Origin: Pseudomonas fortuita
GTDB taxonomy: Bacteria; Pseudomonadota; Gammaproteobacteria; Pseudomonadales; Pseudomonadaceae
Direction: 5' to 3'
Assembly: GCF_026898135.2 (NCBI RefSeq)
Contig: NZ_CP114035.2
Coordinates: 3,947,501 to 4,011,500, forward strand
DNA length: 64,000 nt
The notes beneath the pieces were generated by a model that was given only the letters and a program-made list of their open reading frames with translations, ran no database searches and was not told the DNA's origin. Shown one piece after another: positions 32,040 to 40,542 of this stretch (the stretch's first letter is position 1; every line of letters begins with the position of its first letter). The position numbers and the translations under genes were made by a program.

Positions 32040-33161
32040 ATGTCCGAACAAACCGAATTGGCCGTCGTGCCGCCGAAAGAAACGGCCCTGCAGGTCTATC
32101 AGACTCCCAATGGCCTCGACCCGTACCTCAAGCACATCCGCGATCAGATCGACACCTTCGTGCCGGACGTGAAGACGGCCAAGGGCCGCAAGGCCATCGG
32201 CTCTATCGCCTACAGCATCGCTCGATCGAAGTCCGCGCTGGACGACCTGGGCAAAGATCTCGTTTCGGAGCTGAAGGAAATCCCGAAGAAGATCGACGCC
32301 GAGCGAAAGCGCATGCGTGACACGCTCACCGCGTGGCAGGAAGAAGTCCGCCGCCCGCTGACGGAGTGGGAGCAGGCAGAGGCGGCGCGCGTGACCCGGC
32401 ATGAGCAAGGCGTCGCGGCCATCAAGGCCGAGGGAATCGAGCTGGGCCTGCTGGACGCAGAGGATTTGCTAACGCGGATCGGTCGGGTCGAGGCCGTGAC
32501 CCTTGGCGATACCTGGGAAGAGTTCGACGCCGAGGCTGGCCAAGTGAAAGACCAGGTGCTGGTTTCGCTGCGTGAAGCTCTGACCGCGCGACTGAAGTAC
32601 GACGTCGAGCAAGCCGAGCTGGCCCGCCTGCGCCGCGAAGCAGATGAGCGCGCCGAGCAAGACCGGATCAGGCTGGCACAGGAAGCCGCGGTCGAGCAGG
32701 AGCGCCAGCGAGTGGCCCAGGAGCAGCAGGCCGAGCGTGACGCGGCCGCCAAGCGCGAGCAAGACCTGAAAGATCAGGCCGCCGCGCAAGAGCGGGAAGC
32801 CGAGAACCAACGCCTACAGCTCAAGTTGCAGGCCGAGCAAGCCGAGCGGGCCCGAATTCAGGCCGAGTCCGACCGCGTTGCAACCGAACAGCGGATGGAG
32901 CAGGAGCGCCAGGCCGCCGCCCGACGGCAAGATGAGGCGGCAGAACAGGCACGCCAGGAAGAGCGGCGCAGGGCTGATGCAGCTGCTGCCGAGATTGAAC
33001 GTCAAGCCCAGGCTCGTGCTGCTGACAATATGCACAAGGGCGCAATCAACCGCGCAGCGCTGGAAGCGTTCATCGCATGCGGCATGCCCGAGGCCTGCGC
33101 CAAGCAAGCGGTCACCCTGATCGCCCAGCGCAAGATCCCGAACATCGCCATTTCCTACTGA
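32040..33161 (+). CDS. Long coiled-coil protein of the recombination module
   Basis: The 373-residue product has a globular helical start (~1-180) and a long Ala/Glu/Arg/Gln-rich coiled coil (~190-330), then a short C-terminal domain, FIACGMPEACAKQAVTLIAQ. Proteins of this DUF1351- or TolA-like type lie just upstream of RecT in many phages. GAGGTGTACCA precedes the ATG. It may act as an accessory factor of RecT and YqaJ. Confidence 0.7.
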   Translation: MSEQTELAVVPPKETALQVYQTPNGLDPYLKHIRDQIDTFVPDVKTAKGRKAIGSIAYSIARSKSALDDLGKDLVSELKEIPKKIDAERKRMRDTLTAWQEEVRRPLTEWEQAEAARVTRHEQGVAAIKAEGIELGLLDAEDLLTRIGRVEAVTLGDTWEEFDAEAGQVKDQVLVSLREALTARLKYDVEQAELARLRREADERAEQDRIRLAQEAAVEQERQRVAQEQQAERDAAAKREQDLKDQAAAQEREAENQRLQLKLQAEQAERARIQAESDRVATEQRMEQERQAAARRQDEAAEQARQEERRRADAAAAEIERQAQARAADNMHKGAINRAALEAFIACGMPEACAKQAVTLIAQRKIPNIAISY

Positions 33162-33168
33162 GGTCGCC

Positions 33169-34113
33169 ATGAGCCAGGCAGTAGCCATAATCTCGCAAGA
33201 CATCTATGCCCAGCGGAATCAGTTCGCCAACGTACTGACGGATCGCTCGCTGAACTTCGAGCGCGAGGCCGAATTCGCCATCCAGGTGATCACCTCGAGC
33301 GAGTACGCAACCAAGGTCGCGATGCAGAACCGGCAGTCGGTGGCCAATGCGATCACCAACATCGCCGCCATCGGCATCAGCTTGAACCCGGCCAAGAAGC
33401 AAGCGTACCTGGTACCGCGAGACGGCCGCATCTGCTTGGACATCAGCTACATCGGCTTGATGGACCTGGCCATGTCGACCGGCGCCATCCGCTGGGCGCA
33501 GGCCGAACTGGTCTACGCCGCAGACGCTTTCAGCCTGAACGGCTTCGACAAGCCGCCGACCCATTCCTACAACCCGTTCGCCAAGGATCGCGGCGAGGTG
33601 ATCGGCGTGTACGTGGTGGTCAAGACCGCCGACGGCGATTACCTGACCGAAACCATGAGCCTCGAGGATGTGAACGCCATCCGGGACCGCTCAAGCGCCT
33701 GGAAGGCCTGGGTCAGCAAGAACAAATCCTGCCCATGGGTCACCGACCCGGGCGAGATGGCCAAGAAGACCGTGGTGAAACGCGGTTACAAATACTGGCC
33801 AAAGACCGAGCGCCTGGAGCAAGCCATTCACCACTTGAACACCGATGGCGGCGAGGGCCTGGCCAGCGTGGCTGGCTCGGCGCCTACCGACCCAGAGATG
33901 GTGAACAGCTGGATCTCGCTGGCACAGAAGGCCGGGAGCCTGGAGGCACTGACCGACGTGTACCAGCAGGGAACCGCAGCAATGAGGCAGACCAAGGACG
34001 CGACAGGCCATGCCCGATTCAAGGCCGAGGTCACTAAGCGCGCCGATGCCATCAAGGCAGAGTCGACGCCCATCGATGGCGAATCTGAGGAGGTGTTAGA
34101 TGGAGCAGCGTAG
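33169..34113 (+). CDS. recT: RecT family single-strand annealing protein
   Basis: The 314-residue product shows the RecT core: ANAITNIAAIGISLNPAKKQ, AYLVPRDGRICLDISYIGLM, GEVIGVYVVVKTADGD and AKKTVVKRGYKYWP. RecT binds ssDNA and promotes annealing and strand invasion. It is coupled to the YqaJ exonuclease by a 14-base overlap; the two should process dsDNA ends together. Confidence 0.93.
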   Translation: MSQAVAIISQDIYAQRNQFANVLTDRSLNFEREAEFAIQVITSSEYATKVAMQNRQSVANAITNIAAIGISLNPAKKQAYLVPRDGRICLDISYIGLMDLAMSTGAIRWAQAELVYAADAFSLNGFDKPPTHSYNPFAKDRGEVIGVYVVVKTADGDYLTETMSLEDVNAIRDRSSAWKAWVSKNKSCPWVTDPGEMAKKTVVKRGYKYWPKTERLEQAIHHLNTDGGEGLASVAGSAPTDPEMVNSWISLAQKAGSLEALTDVYQQGTAAMRQTKDATGHARFKAEVTKRADAIKAESTPIDGESEEVLDGAA

Positions 34114-34729
34114 CGCTGAATGGTTCGCGGCACGCCTTGGTTGTGTCACGGCGAGCCGGGTGAAAGACGTGATGGCGAGCGGCCGCGGTGGCGCGCCGTC
34201 TGCTACCCGCAAGAACTACATGATGGAGCTGCTGTGCGAGCGCCTCACTGGTCAGCAGAGCGGTCCAGACCTGTCCAGCAAGCCCGCCGTGCAGCGCGGC
34301 GTCGAGCTTGAGCCGTTTGCGTGCATGGCCTACGAGGCTGACAAAGGCCTGATGGTGATTGAAACCGGGCTGGTCATGCACCCAAGCATTCCTGGCTTTG
34401 GCGCTTCGCCAGACGGGCTGGTCGGTGAGGATGGCGTGCTTGAGATCAAGTGCCCAAACACGGCTACACACATCGCCACCATGCAGTCCGAACGGCACGA
34501 CCCGCAGTACGAGTGGCAGATGCTGGCCCAGATGGCCTGCACCGGCAGGGACTGGGCGGACTTCGTCAGCTACGACGACCGCCTGCCTGAGCCCCTTCAG
34601 TACGTGTGCCATCGCTTCGAGCGGGACTTCAAGCGCATCCGCGAAATGGAGGCCGAGATCAAGGCGTTTCTGGAAGAGCTCGGCGACCTGGAGAAGGAAA
34701 TGCGCGAGCGGATGAAGGAGGCAGCATGA
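34100..34729 (+). CDS. YqaJ-type phage exonuclease (lambda Exo-like)
   Basis: The 209-residue product begins MEQRSAEWFAARLGCVTASR, the YqaJ N-terminal signature. GFGASPDGLVGEDGVLEIKC carries the PD-(D/E)xK active-site Asp, Glu and Lys, and YEWQMLAQMACTG follows. Such 5'-3' exonucleases make the ssDNA used by RecT. The C-terminal helix extends the family domain. Confidence 0.92.
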   Translation: MEQRSAEWFAARLGCVTASRVKDVMASGRGGAPSATRKNYMMELLCERLTGQQSGPDLSSKPAVQRGVELEPFACMAYEADKGLMVIETGLVMHPSIPGFGASPDGLVGEDGVLEIKCPNTATHIATMQSERHDPQYEWQMLAQMACTGRDWADFVSYDDRLPEPLQYVCHRFERDFKRIREMEAEIKAFLEELGDLEKEMRERMKEAA

Positions 34730-35232
34730 ACCCATCAATCGACCTGGAGGCCGCACAAGCGGCCTTCTTTGCCTCTGGCGGCCAGATCATCGTGCTGGAT
34801 GGATTCCAGTACGTGCCATTCCGCCCGCGCAAGCATCCCGAGCCGAAGCCGAAGGAAAAGCGCGAGATTCCGAAGCGTCTTGCGAATCAGGAAACCGCCA
34901 AGTCGCGGGCCGACATGATTGCAGAGATGGCCAAGACAATGACCTGCAGCGAGGCCGCCCTGAAGCTGGAGGTCACAACAGACTCGCTCTACAGCATGGC
35001 CAAGCGCTACGGCTTCTCGTTCGTCATGGCCCCCAAGTTTCGACCTACCGAGACCAAGTACGACGACGAGGCCGACGCCAAACTCGCAGAGCGAATCACG
35101 GCCCTGCGCGACGTCGGCGTGTCGAAGAACCAGGTGATCAAGCACCTTGCCATCGGGCACAGCACCATGAGCCGGATCATCAAGAAATTCGGGATCGAAT
35201 TCCCCCTTCAGCGGCAAAGGAAGCAGCCATGA
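34726..35232 (+). CDS. Helix-turn-helix early protein
   Basis: The ATG at 34726 (MNPSIDLEAAQ) overlaps the exonuclease stop and gives 168 residues. Two HTH-like units follow a Pro/Lys-rich linker: MTCSEAALKLEVTTDSLYSM and GVSKNQVIKHLAIGHSTMSR. It likely binds DNA; target unknown. Confidence 0.65.
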   Translation: MNPSIDLEAAQAAFFASGGQIIVLDGFQYVPFRPRKHPEPKPKEKREIPKRLANQETAKSRADMIAEMAKTMTCSEAALKLEVTTDSLYSMAKRYGFSFVMAPKFRPTETKYDDEADAKLAERITALRDVGVSKNQVIKHLAIGHSTMSRIIKKFGIEFPLQRQRKQP

Positions 35233-35423
35233 GCGACCACGGCGAGCATCCAAGCGTTTACTACGATGGCCGGGAATGCCGCCGTAGCGGTGGCAGCAAG
35301 CTGGCCAGCCCCTTTGCCTCACACACGTTCCACGGCTCCTGGTTCTTGGCTGGCTGGAACGACATGGACCTTGAGATTGAACAGAAAAATCCGAAGCGCG
35401 CTGCAAAGAACAAGGCGGCGTGA
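35229..35423 (+). CDS. Rmf/CrpP-like small protein
   Basis: The 64-residue product has GRECRRSGGSKLASPFAS and FHGSWFLAGWNDMDLEIE, spaced as in ribosome modulation factor and the phage or plasmid Rmf/CrpP family. Rmf itself dimerises 70S ribosomes in stationary phase. The prophage function is unknown; Cys-Pro-Tyr of Rmf is not conserved. Confidence 0.6.
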   Translation: MSDHGEHPSVYYDGRECRRSGGSKLASPFASHTFHGSWFLAGWNDMDLEIEQKNPKRAAKNKAA

Positions 35424-35464
35424 GCACCTAACCATCTCCCCAAGCGGCCTGCAGGAGGTCGAGC

Positions 35465-35812
35465 ATGGCATCCCTTTTCGACGCATCGAAGCGCAAGCCG
35501 GTGCGAAAGCTGTACATCACTCGCAGCGGCGGCCGGTACCGGCCTGATGACGTGGCCCTGGCCTTTGCGCTCAGCCTGCGCATTTTCGACAGCGCGGATC
35601 ACCTGCGCAGGCTGGCCAGGCGCCTGGTCGACAAAGTCTGCCTGGAGCACCAGCCAAGTATGAAGCTGCTGTACCGCGAGCAAGACGACGAGAAGGTTTT
35701 CGAAGTAGCGCTCAGGATTATCAACCGAGTTTGCGACCTGCAGGGATACGTGCCCGGCAGACGCTTCGTGCGCAATGGAGGCGATGATGGCTCTGACGCA
35801 GCAGCAGCGTGA
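35465..35812 (+). CDS. Small early phage protein
   Basis: GGAGGTCGAGC precedes the ATG. The 115-residue product begins MASLFDASKRKPVRKLYITR and is mostly helical and basic. It overlaps the next gene by 26 bases. Function unknown. Confidence 0.65.
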   Translation: MASLFDASKRKPVRKLYITRSGGRYRPDDVALAFALSLRIFDSADHLRRLARRLVDKVCLEHQPSMKLLYREQDDEKVFEVALRIINRVCDLQGYVPGRRFVRNGGDDGSDAAAA

Positions 35813-36095
35813 CGAGCGCCGGCGCGAAAAGGCCGAGCGCCTGCAGGAAGAAGATCTGCGCTTGAAGGTTCGACCAGGGACTAAACAGGCCCTGCTGGAA
35901 CTGATGGAGTGGGCCGGGATCGAGGAACAGGGCGAGGCGATGACGCTGATGATTCATCACCTGCATGGGCTTGGGCCGGGCGGCGCGCTGCCGCTGCTAA
36001 CACCTCCGCGCCACGAAATCACGGTGTCACCGTCTGTGGTGCGGAAGCTTGAGAATTTCAGGGCACGAGAGGCATTACGGCTTCCCCACGACTGA
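35787..36095 (+). CDS. Small early phage protein, helical N-terminus
   Basis: GGAGG lies 5 bases before ATG 35787; the adjacent ATG 35784 is the alternative. The 102-residue product begins MALTQQQRDERRREKAERL and has LKVRPGTKQALLELMEWAG, like a ribbon-helix-helix-type DNA-binding or Arc-like segment. The degenerate dyad D lies in its coding sequence. Confidence 0.6.
   Translation: MALTQQQRDERRREKAERLQEEDLRLKVRPGTKQALLELMEWAGIEEQGEAMTLMIHHLHGLGPGGALPLLTPPRHEITVSPSVVRKLENFRAREALRLPHD
36007..36043. repeat. Degenerate long-spaced dyad, copy D
   Basis: CGCGCCAC is intact and continues GAAATC as in copy B. The second arm, 21 bases on, reads GTGGTGCG (one base off GTGGCGCG). It is inside a coding region. 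Confidence 0.5.
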
Positions 36096-36332
36096 GCCTA
36101 TATTGCGCTCTCTGATGAAGTCGTCGGCATGAGCATTCATGATCCTTCTGGCTTCTGCTTCGTCAGTGGTATGTATGCTGTACTCAGCCTCTACATTAAC
36201 TTTTGGCGGTACAACCGTTTTCCCGTAAAGGCCAAGCCACGCGACAACCGGCGTCCCGGCATGCTGTGCGCCGAAAGTGATCCTGACCTTTGGATCTCCT
36301 TCTGGATAATCGTACGAATCCCAATAGTTCAA
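36075..36332 (-). CDS. Minus-strand small protein, probable moron
   Basis: The frame starts with TTG at 36332, with AGGAGAGG 5 bases upstream. The 85-residue product begins LNYWDSYDYPEGDPKVRITF (first residue Met in vivo). It runs against the early operon and overlaps the preceding gene's end by 21 bases. Function unknown. Confidence 0.6.
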   Translation of the reverse strand: MNYWDSYDYPEGDPKVRITFGAQHAGTPVVAWLGLYGKTVVPPKVNVEAEYSIHTTDEAEARRIMNAHADDFIRERNIGSVVGKP

Positions 36333-36445
36333 TTGCCTCTCCTCGACCCGGCCCCATGCCGGTCACCCGTAATACCCCATCCCAAACCAAATTGCCACCA
36401 TGCCGCATCCGGCCACGGAGGGCGGCGCATGCCCAGGAAAAAGTC

Positions 36446-37207
36446 ATGAACGACGAACAACGCCACCAGGAATGGATCGCCCAGCGCAAAGCCGAAGAAG
36501 CGAAGCGCCGGGAGCGCGCCGCCGAATGCCTGAAGGACCACGAATACACCGTGCTGGCTGACACCGATCAGTTGAAAGCCTGGCGGTGCAAAGCGCCACG
36601 CACCACCTGCTACGCCTTCGACATCCTCATCACCCGCTTCGGCATCGCCACGATCGGTGATATCGACGGTCTGACCTTCAACGTCGGCCTGTCCTACGGC
36701 ATCGAGTTCCTGGCTGGTGACGACATCGGCTACTACATCCACTCGAAGCTCGAAGAGCATTGCCGCGAGCGCGAGTTCGACGAGGATGCTTTCCGCGCAG
36801 CATTGGTTACCGGCGTCTGCAGCCAGATCTGTGAAAACACCGATGACGACGAGCTGTACGCCGCCCTGCCCGAGTGGATGCGGAATGACGGCGGTGTAGG
36901 TGAAGCAGGCAGGTGGGATGAGTTGCGGAGCTTGGTCAAGGATCGGCTCGCAGCAATCGAATACGGCGAAGACGGGCATGACTTCTGGAATTCTCTGAAT
37001 GATCGCCTGTACGAAGCCGACCACATCGAATGCGTCGAACAGGCCAGCATGCTCATGAGCGAGCACCACGAAGTGCTTGGCTTGGGCTGCGACTACTGGG
37101 AGATCACTATCGACAAGCCGCGCGACAGCTTGATCAATCGGCTGTACCTGATCAACCACGCCGCCAAGGCGATCGTCGCTCAGCTGGCCGAAGCGAAAGC
37201 CGCCTGA
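36446..37207 (+). CDS. Acidic early phage protein
   Basis: AGGAAAAAGTC precedes the ATG; 253 residues. A charged N-terminal helix (QRKAEEAKRRERAAECLKD) leads to a long acidic domain. No enzymatic motif is recognised. It stands alone between minus-strand genes. Confidence 0.65.
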   Translation: MNDEQRHQEWIAQRKAEEAKRRERAAECLKDHEYTVLADTDQLKAWRCKAPRTTCYAFDILITRFGIATIGDIDGLTFNVGLSYGIEFLAGDDIGYYIHSKLEEHCREREFDEDAFRAALVTGVCSQICENTDDDELYAALPEWMRNDGGVGEAGRWDELRSLVKDRLAAIEYGEDGHDFWNSLNDRLYEADHIECVEQASMLMSEHHEVLGLGCDYWEITIDKPRDSLINRLYLINHAAKAIVAQLAEAKAA

Positions 37208-37230
37208 CCGTCCTTCGCTGCCCGCCAGCC

Positions 37231-37506
37231 TCAGTCGACTGAGCGGGCGTCAACACAAGTTGCAACGCATTCGACGATCGCCGTGAAGCTACCAGTGAAG
37301 CTGTGCCGCAGCTCTCGCGGCATGTCGTAGGAAAAGTGGATCAGCCAGGAACCGTCGCCCAATAGCACAGCCTCCTGACGGTACTTATCAACCTGATCCT
37401 CATCAATTCCGAGAACTGCTGCGACTTCCTGGTTTGTTGGCTCGCGGTCCATCGGGGATTCAACTCGCTGGTCTGGAATCACAACCAATAGACCAAACGA
37501 CATCAA
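37231..37506 (-). CDS. Minus-strand small protein
   Basis: The 91-residue frame contains NQEVAAVLGIDEDQVDKYRQ, a possible HTH, then a beta-type region (DGSWLIHFSYDMP) with two Cys near the end. No strong RBS is visible; a second Met at residue 19 is an alternative start. It is opposite to the surrounding genes. Confidence 0.5.
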   Translation of the reverse strand: MMSFGLLVVIPDQRVESPMDREPTNQEVAAVLGIDEDQVDKYRQEAVLLGDGSWLIHFSYDMPRELRHSFTGSFTAIVECVATCVDARSVD

Positions 37507-37560
37507 ATTGCCACTAATAAACGCCTCCCCGGCGAGGGCGGCGCCTGCCTGGAGATCATC

Positions 37561-37942
37561 ATGAGCACATTCGCAGTGTTCGGCATGACCCGTGATGTAG
37601 CGCTGGCCGAGGCCAAAAAGCGCGTCAAAACCAACAAGCCTGGCAAGCCGGGCGGCCCCTCAATTCAGCTGACGCCTGCGCAGTGGGAGGAGGCGGTCGC
37701 CAAGTACGTCGACAAGCTCATGAGCGGCGAGAAGGTGAAGCAGCTCAGCAACATGTTCGACGCCCCCCCAGTACGCCCAGCAGTTCATGGATCTGGCCAA
37801 GCGCTCTGGCGATTGCCGGGATCTGCGCATACGAGCCCGCTGCGCGATGACTGACGCGAAGGGCAAGCCCATCCTGAACCCCAAGACCAAGATGCCGCGA
37901 ATCGGCTGGACCGAATGGCAGCCGGAGCCGAAAGCAGCATGA
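37561..37942 (+). pseudogene. Frame-broken early phage gene (C7 run)
   Basis: The first frame (MSTFAVFGMTRDVALAEAK...) ends out of character after 37,770 and stops at 37854. Changing to the +1 frame at GACGCCCCCCCAGTACGCC restores YAQQFMDLAKRSGDCRDLRI and continues to a TGA at 37942 that overlaps the next ATG (ATGA). An intact product would have about 126 residues. Either one extra C has been gained or missequenced, or a programmed shift occurs at the C-run. Confidence 0.7.
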
Positions 37943-38616
37943 AGCGAGATATCCCCATGCCCACAGAAAACCGATCCAGCACCATCGAGCAGCATGACCA
38001 TATCGAGGGGATCCTCGGTATGGTCAGCGTGCCCGAAGGCTACATGCTGGTAGAGCGCAGCATCTGGACCGAAAAGCAGGTCGACGCTGCTACAGCGTGC
38101 ATCACTCGCCTGAAGGGCGTTCCGACCATGACTGACCGAGCCCTAGCCATGGCAGCGATTGATGCTGCCCAGTGCACCGCGCCGGATATCGCGCTATCCG
38201 ATCTACTGCCTGCCCCGCAGCCCCAGCCCGAGCCTATAGCCTGGATGGTTGGTACTGCCATCTGGTGGACCAAAGAAGAGGCAGAGAGGGATGCGGCGGC
38301 GACTGGGCTGCCGATTGTTGGTCTGGGGCCGATGACGGAGTCGAGCGCGCCGGCGATCCCCGACGGCTACTGCCTCATGCCCAGGCGGCTCACCGCCGAG
38401 AATGGCGCGAAAGCCCTGTTGCTTGGTGAGTTCAAGCTGGAGGTAACCCGCGAATGCCCCGAATGCCTTGAACTGGATGACCCAGCAGAGGGCTGCGAGA
38501 TCTGCGATGGCGAGGGTGAATTCGCTCAGCGCCACACGATCCCGTGGGACCAGATCAAATTCATTTACAGCGAGGCCGTGAAGGGGCTCGCTCTCGAGCC
38601 GGAGGTCGCCAGGTAG
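37939..38616 (+). CDS. Early phage protein with Cys cluster
   Basis: The ATG at 37939 overlaps the end of the broken gene, giving 225 residues starting MKRDIPMPTENRSS. A repeated EAPxPDGY-like unit (VPEGYMLVERSIW, IPDGYCLMPRRLT) occurs twice. CPECLELDDPAEGCEICDG looks like a DnaJ-type zinc-binding loop. Common architecture in Pseudomonas phages; function unknown. Confidence 0.65.
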   Translation: MKRDIPMPTENRSSTIEQHDHIEGILGMVSVPEGYMLVERSIWTEKQVDAATACITRLKGVPTMTDRALAMAAIDAAQCTAPDIALSDLLPAPQPQPEPIAWMVGTAIWWTKEEAERDAAATGLPIVGLGPMTESSAPAIPDGYCLMPRRLTAENGAKALLLGEFKLEVTRECPECLELDDPAEGCEICDGEGEFAQRHTIPWDQIKFIYSEAVKGLALEPEVAR

Positions 38617-38671
38617 CGAACAGCTGGCAGGAGCACATTTGTACTCCACCCAGCTGTAACCCCTCGCCCCT

Positions 38672-38974
38672 CTATTTCGAGCACGCCGCAAGCTTATTCG
38701 TTGCGGCCAGGCCCTCGATAGCGATGAGGCGAGCACGCCCCACGCCCCACGCTAATGCCCTGGTCATCGATTCGCCTGGGCGGGAGTCGAAGGCCTCTTC
38801 GTGAAGCGCAGCACCGCCAGGCGCATAGACGCCGATAAACATTTGCGTGTCACCCGTGCGCGAGAGCCTCACCTGAACATCGATAAACGTGCCGTCGGCC
38901 AGAGTTTCGTCGTGCTCCCGGTGGTGGAGCGTGGGATCCGCCCACTGCCAATAAACGTCTCCGCGAATTCGCAT
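38672..38974 (-). CDS. Minus-strand small protein, probable moron
   Basis: AGGAGG lies 4 bases before the ATG at 38974, giving 100 residues beginning MRIRGDVYWQWADPTLHHRE. The longer frame to 39091 lacks an RBS. It is opposite to the early operon and has its own start signals. Confidence 0.65.
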   Translation of the reverse strand: MRIRGDVYWQWADPTLHHREHDETLADGTFIDVQVRLSRTGDTQMFIGVYAPGGAALHEEAFDSRPGESMTRALAWGVGRARLIAIEGLAATNKLAACSK

Positions 38975-39150
38975 GCCGCCTCCTACGACTGAAGTTTTTT
39001 GTGTATGGCCAAAGACCACCATAGCGAAGCGGTGTCGCTGCACAACTGGAAAAGGCCGAACTGTGAACTGATTCAGACCACCGGCCCCCAAACTTCTACA
39101 CCTCCAATAACTTGTACAACTACTGCCGCTTTGGCGGCCAAGGACTTCTC

Positions 39151-39645
39151 GTGCTCAATGAAAACATCCACGCCTCCCTGAGCGATCTCACCGCAAGCCA
39201 ACTGGCCAAGCTGCTTGTCATGCGCAAGGGCCTCCAGTTCGGCTACGACTACACGTTTACCGATGACGATGGGCAATCTACTTCCGTCGATTTGGCCTTC
39301 CTGGCTGCGGCACCTGGCGAGCTGCTCGAGGTTCTTTTCGAAGAAAACGAGCATGACGATGCCACCAACGAGGTCCGCTACGAGGCTGAAACAGTAAGTG
39401 GTATCCCCGAGTGGTGCCACTACAGCTGGGGCAGAAACTACGAGGTCGACGTAAAGGCCTTCATCCTGCCCGATGGTCGTGCCCTCGCCTTCTGCGAGAT
39501 GAGCGGCGGCGGCAAGCACGGCGAGCCAAATGCCTACCCGTGGGTGAATGAGGCCAAGTTCATCAAGGTCACCGGCGTCGAGGAACGGGTCATCAAGACG
39601 TACCGGTTTGAGGAAATCAAAGACAGTGCTGAGGTAGAGCCATGA
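39151..39645 (+). CDS. Early phage protein of unknown function
   Basis: AAGGA lies 6 bases before the GTG at 39151, giving 164 residues beginning (M)LNENIHASLSDLTASQ. A TTG start at 39112 is less likely. The protein is acidic with a beta-type C-terminal half. It overlaps NinX by 4 bases. Confidence 0.65.
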   Translation: MLNENIHASLSDLTASQLAKLLVMRKGLQFGYDYTFTDDDGQSTSVDLAFLAAAPGELLEVLFEENEHDDATNEVRYEAETVSGIPEWCHYSWGRNYEVDVKAFILPDGRALAFCEMSGGGKHGEPNAYPWVNEAKFIKVTGVEERVIKTYRFEEIKDSAEVEP

Positions 39646-40007
39646 CCGACCTGATCGTAGTGAGGGTATCCAACCTGATCGGCGCGGCGCTGGACTGGGC
39701 GGTGGCGAAGGCCGAAGCGGTACCGGTCTTCATAGATCACCAAGGATGGGTGCGAAAGCTGCCGGATGACACCAGTGCCTGGCGCCCGAGCTGGAACTGG
39801 GCCCAAGGCGGGCCCCTGTTCGATAAGCACCTGGGCAGCGCCCATCACAACTCGCATCTGGAGGACGACAGTTGCCGGTACAGCGCCGGTCCTGCAGGTG
39901 CCGGCATCTGGCTCTACGGGCCAACCGCATTGATCGCCTTCTGCCGCACCCTCGTCATCACCAAGCTCGGCGATACCGTCCAGGTGCCGAAGGAGCTGAT
40001 GCCGTGA
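39642..40007 (+). CDS. ninX: NinX-like protein (DUF2591)
   Basis: The 121-residue product matches phage NinX/DUF2591: LIGAALDWAVAKAEAV, SWNWAQGGPLFDKH, GPTALIAFCRTLVITKLGD. Function unknown; often found near early genes of lambdoid phages. Coupled by overlaps at both ends (ATGA, GTGA). Confidence 0.85.
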   Translation: MTDLIVVRVSNLIGAALDWAVAKAEAVPVFIDHQGWVRKLPDDTSAWRPSWNWAQGGPLFDKHLGSAHHNSHLEDDSCRYSAGPAGAGIWLYGPTALIAFCRTLVITKLGDTVQVPKELMP

Positions 40008-40486
40008 GCGCCGCAGCCAAAGTTCTCGACCCTTGCAGCGCCAGTCGCATGATGTGGTTCGACAAGGAGGACCAGCGCGCCCTGTTCGGTGACATCCGCG
40101 ACGAAGAGCACCTGCTCTGCGACGGCCGTGTGCTGAAGGTTGAGCCCGATGTGCTGATGGACTTCCGTAGCCTGCCCTTCGAGGCCTCAACCTTCCGCCT
40201 GGTCGTGTTCGATCCGCCGCACCTCACCCGGGCCGGCGTCGATAGCTGGATGCGCGCCAAGTACGGACTGCTGACCAGCGACTGGCGGGAGGATATCCGC
40301 CAGGGCTTCGCCGAGTGCTTCCGCGTGCTGGAGCCCGAGGGAATTCTGATCTTCAAGTGGAACGAAACCCAGGTGCTGGTCAGCGAGCTGTTGGCCCTTA
40401 CCGATGAGAAGCCCTTGTTTGGCCACAAGTCCGGCAAGCGCGAAAAGACGCACTGGATCACCTTCATGAAGCGTCCAGCAGCCTAA
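40004..40486 (+). CDS. Phage DNA methyltransferase-like protein
   Basis: The GTG at 40004 overlaps the NinX stop and gives 160 residues. LDPCSASRMMWFDKE replaces the usual SAM loop at the start, and VVFDPPHLTR holds a DPPH catalytic motif IV typical of amino-methylating DNA methylases. GFAECFRVLEPEGILIFKWN follows. It may modify phage DNA against restriction; specificity unknown. Confidence 0.75.
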   Translation: MSAAAKVLDPCSASRMMWFDKEDQRALFGDIRDEEHLLCDGRVLKVEPDVLMDFRSLPFEASTFRLVVFDPPHLTRAGVDSWMRAKYGLLTSDWREDIRQGFAECFRVLEPEGILIFKWNETQVLVSELLALTDEKPLFGHKSGKREKTHWITFMKRPAA

Positions 40487-40542
40487 CCCCTCCCCCTACA
40501 ACTCAAGCCCGCCGACATGCGCGGGCATGGAGAGCTATTGCC

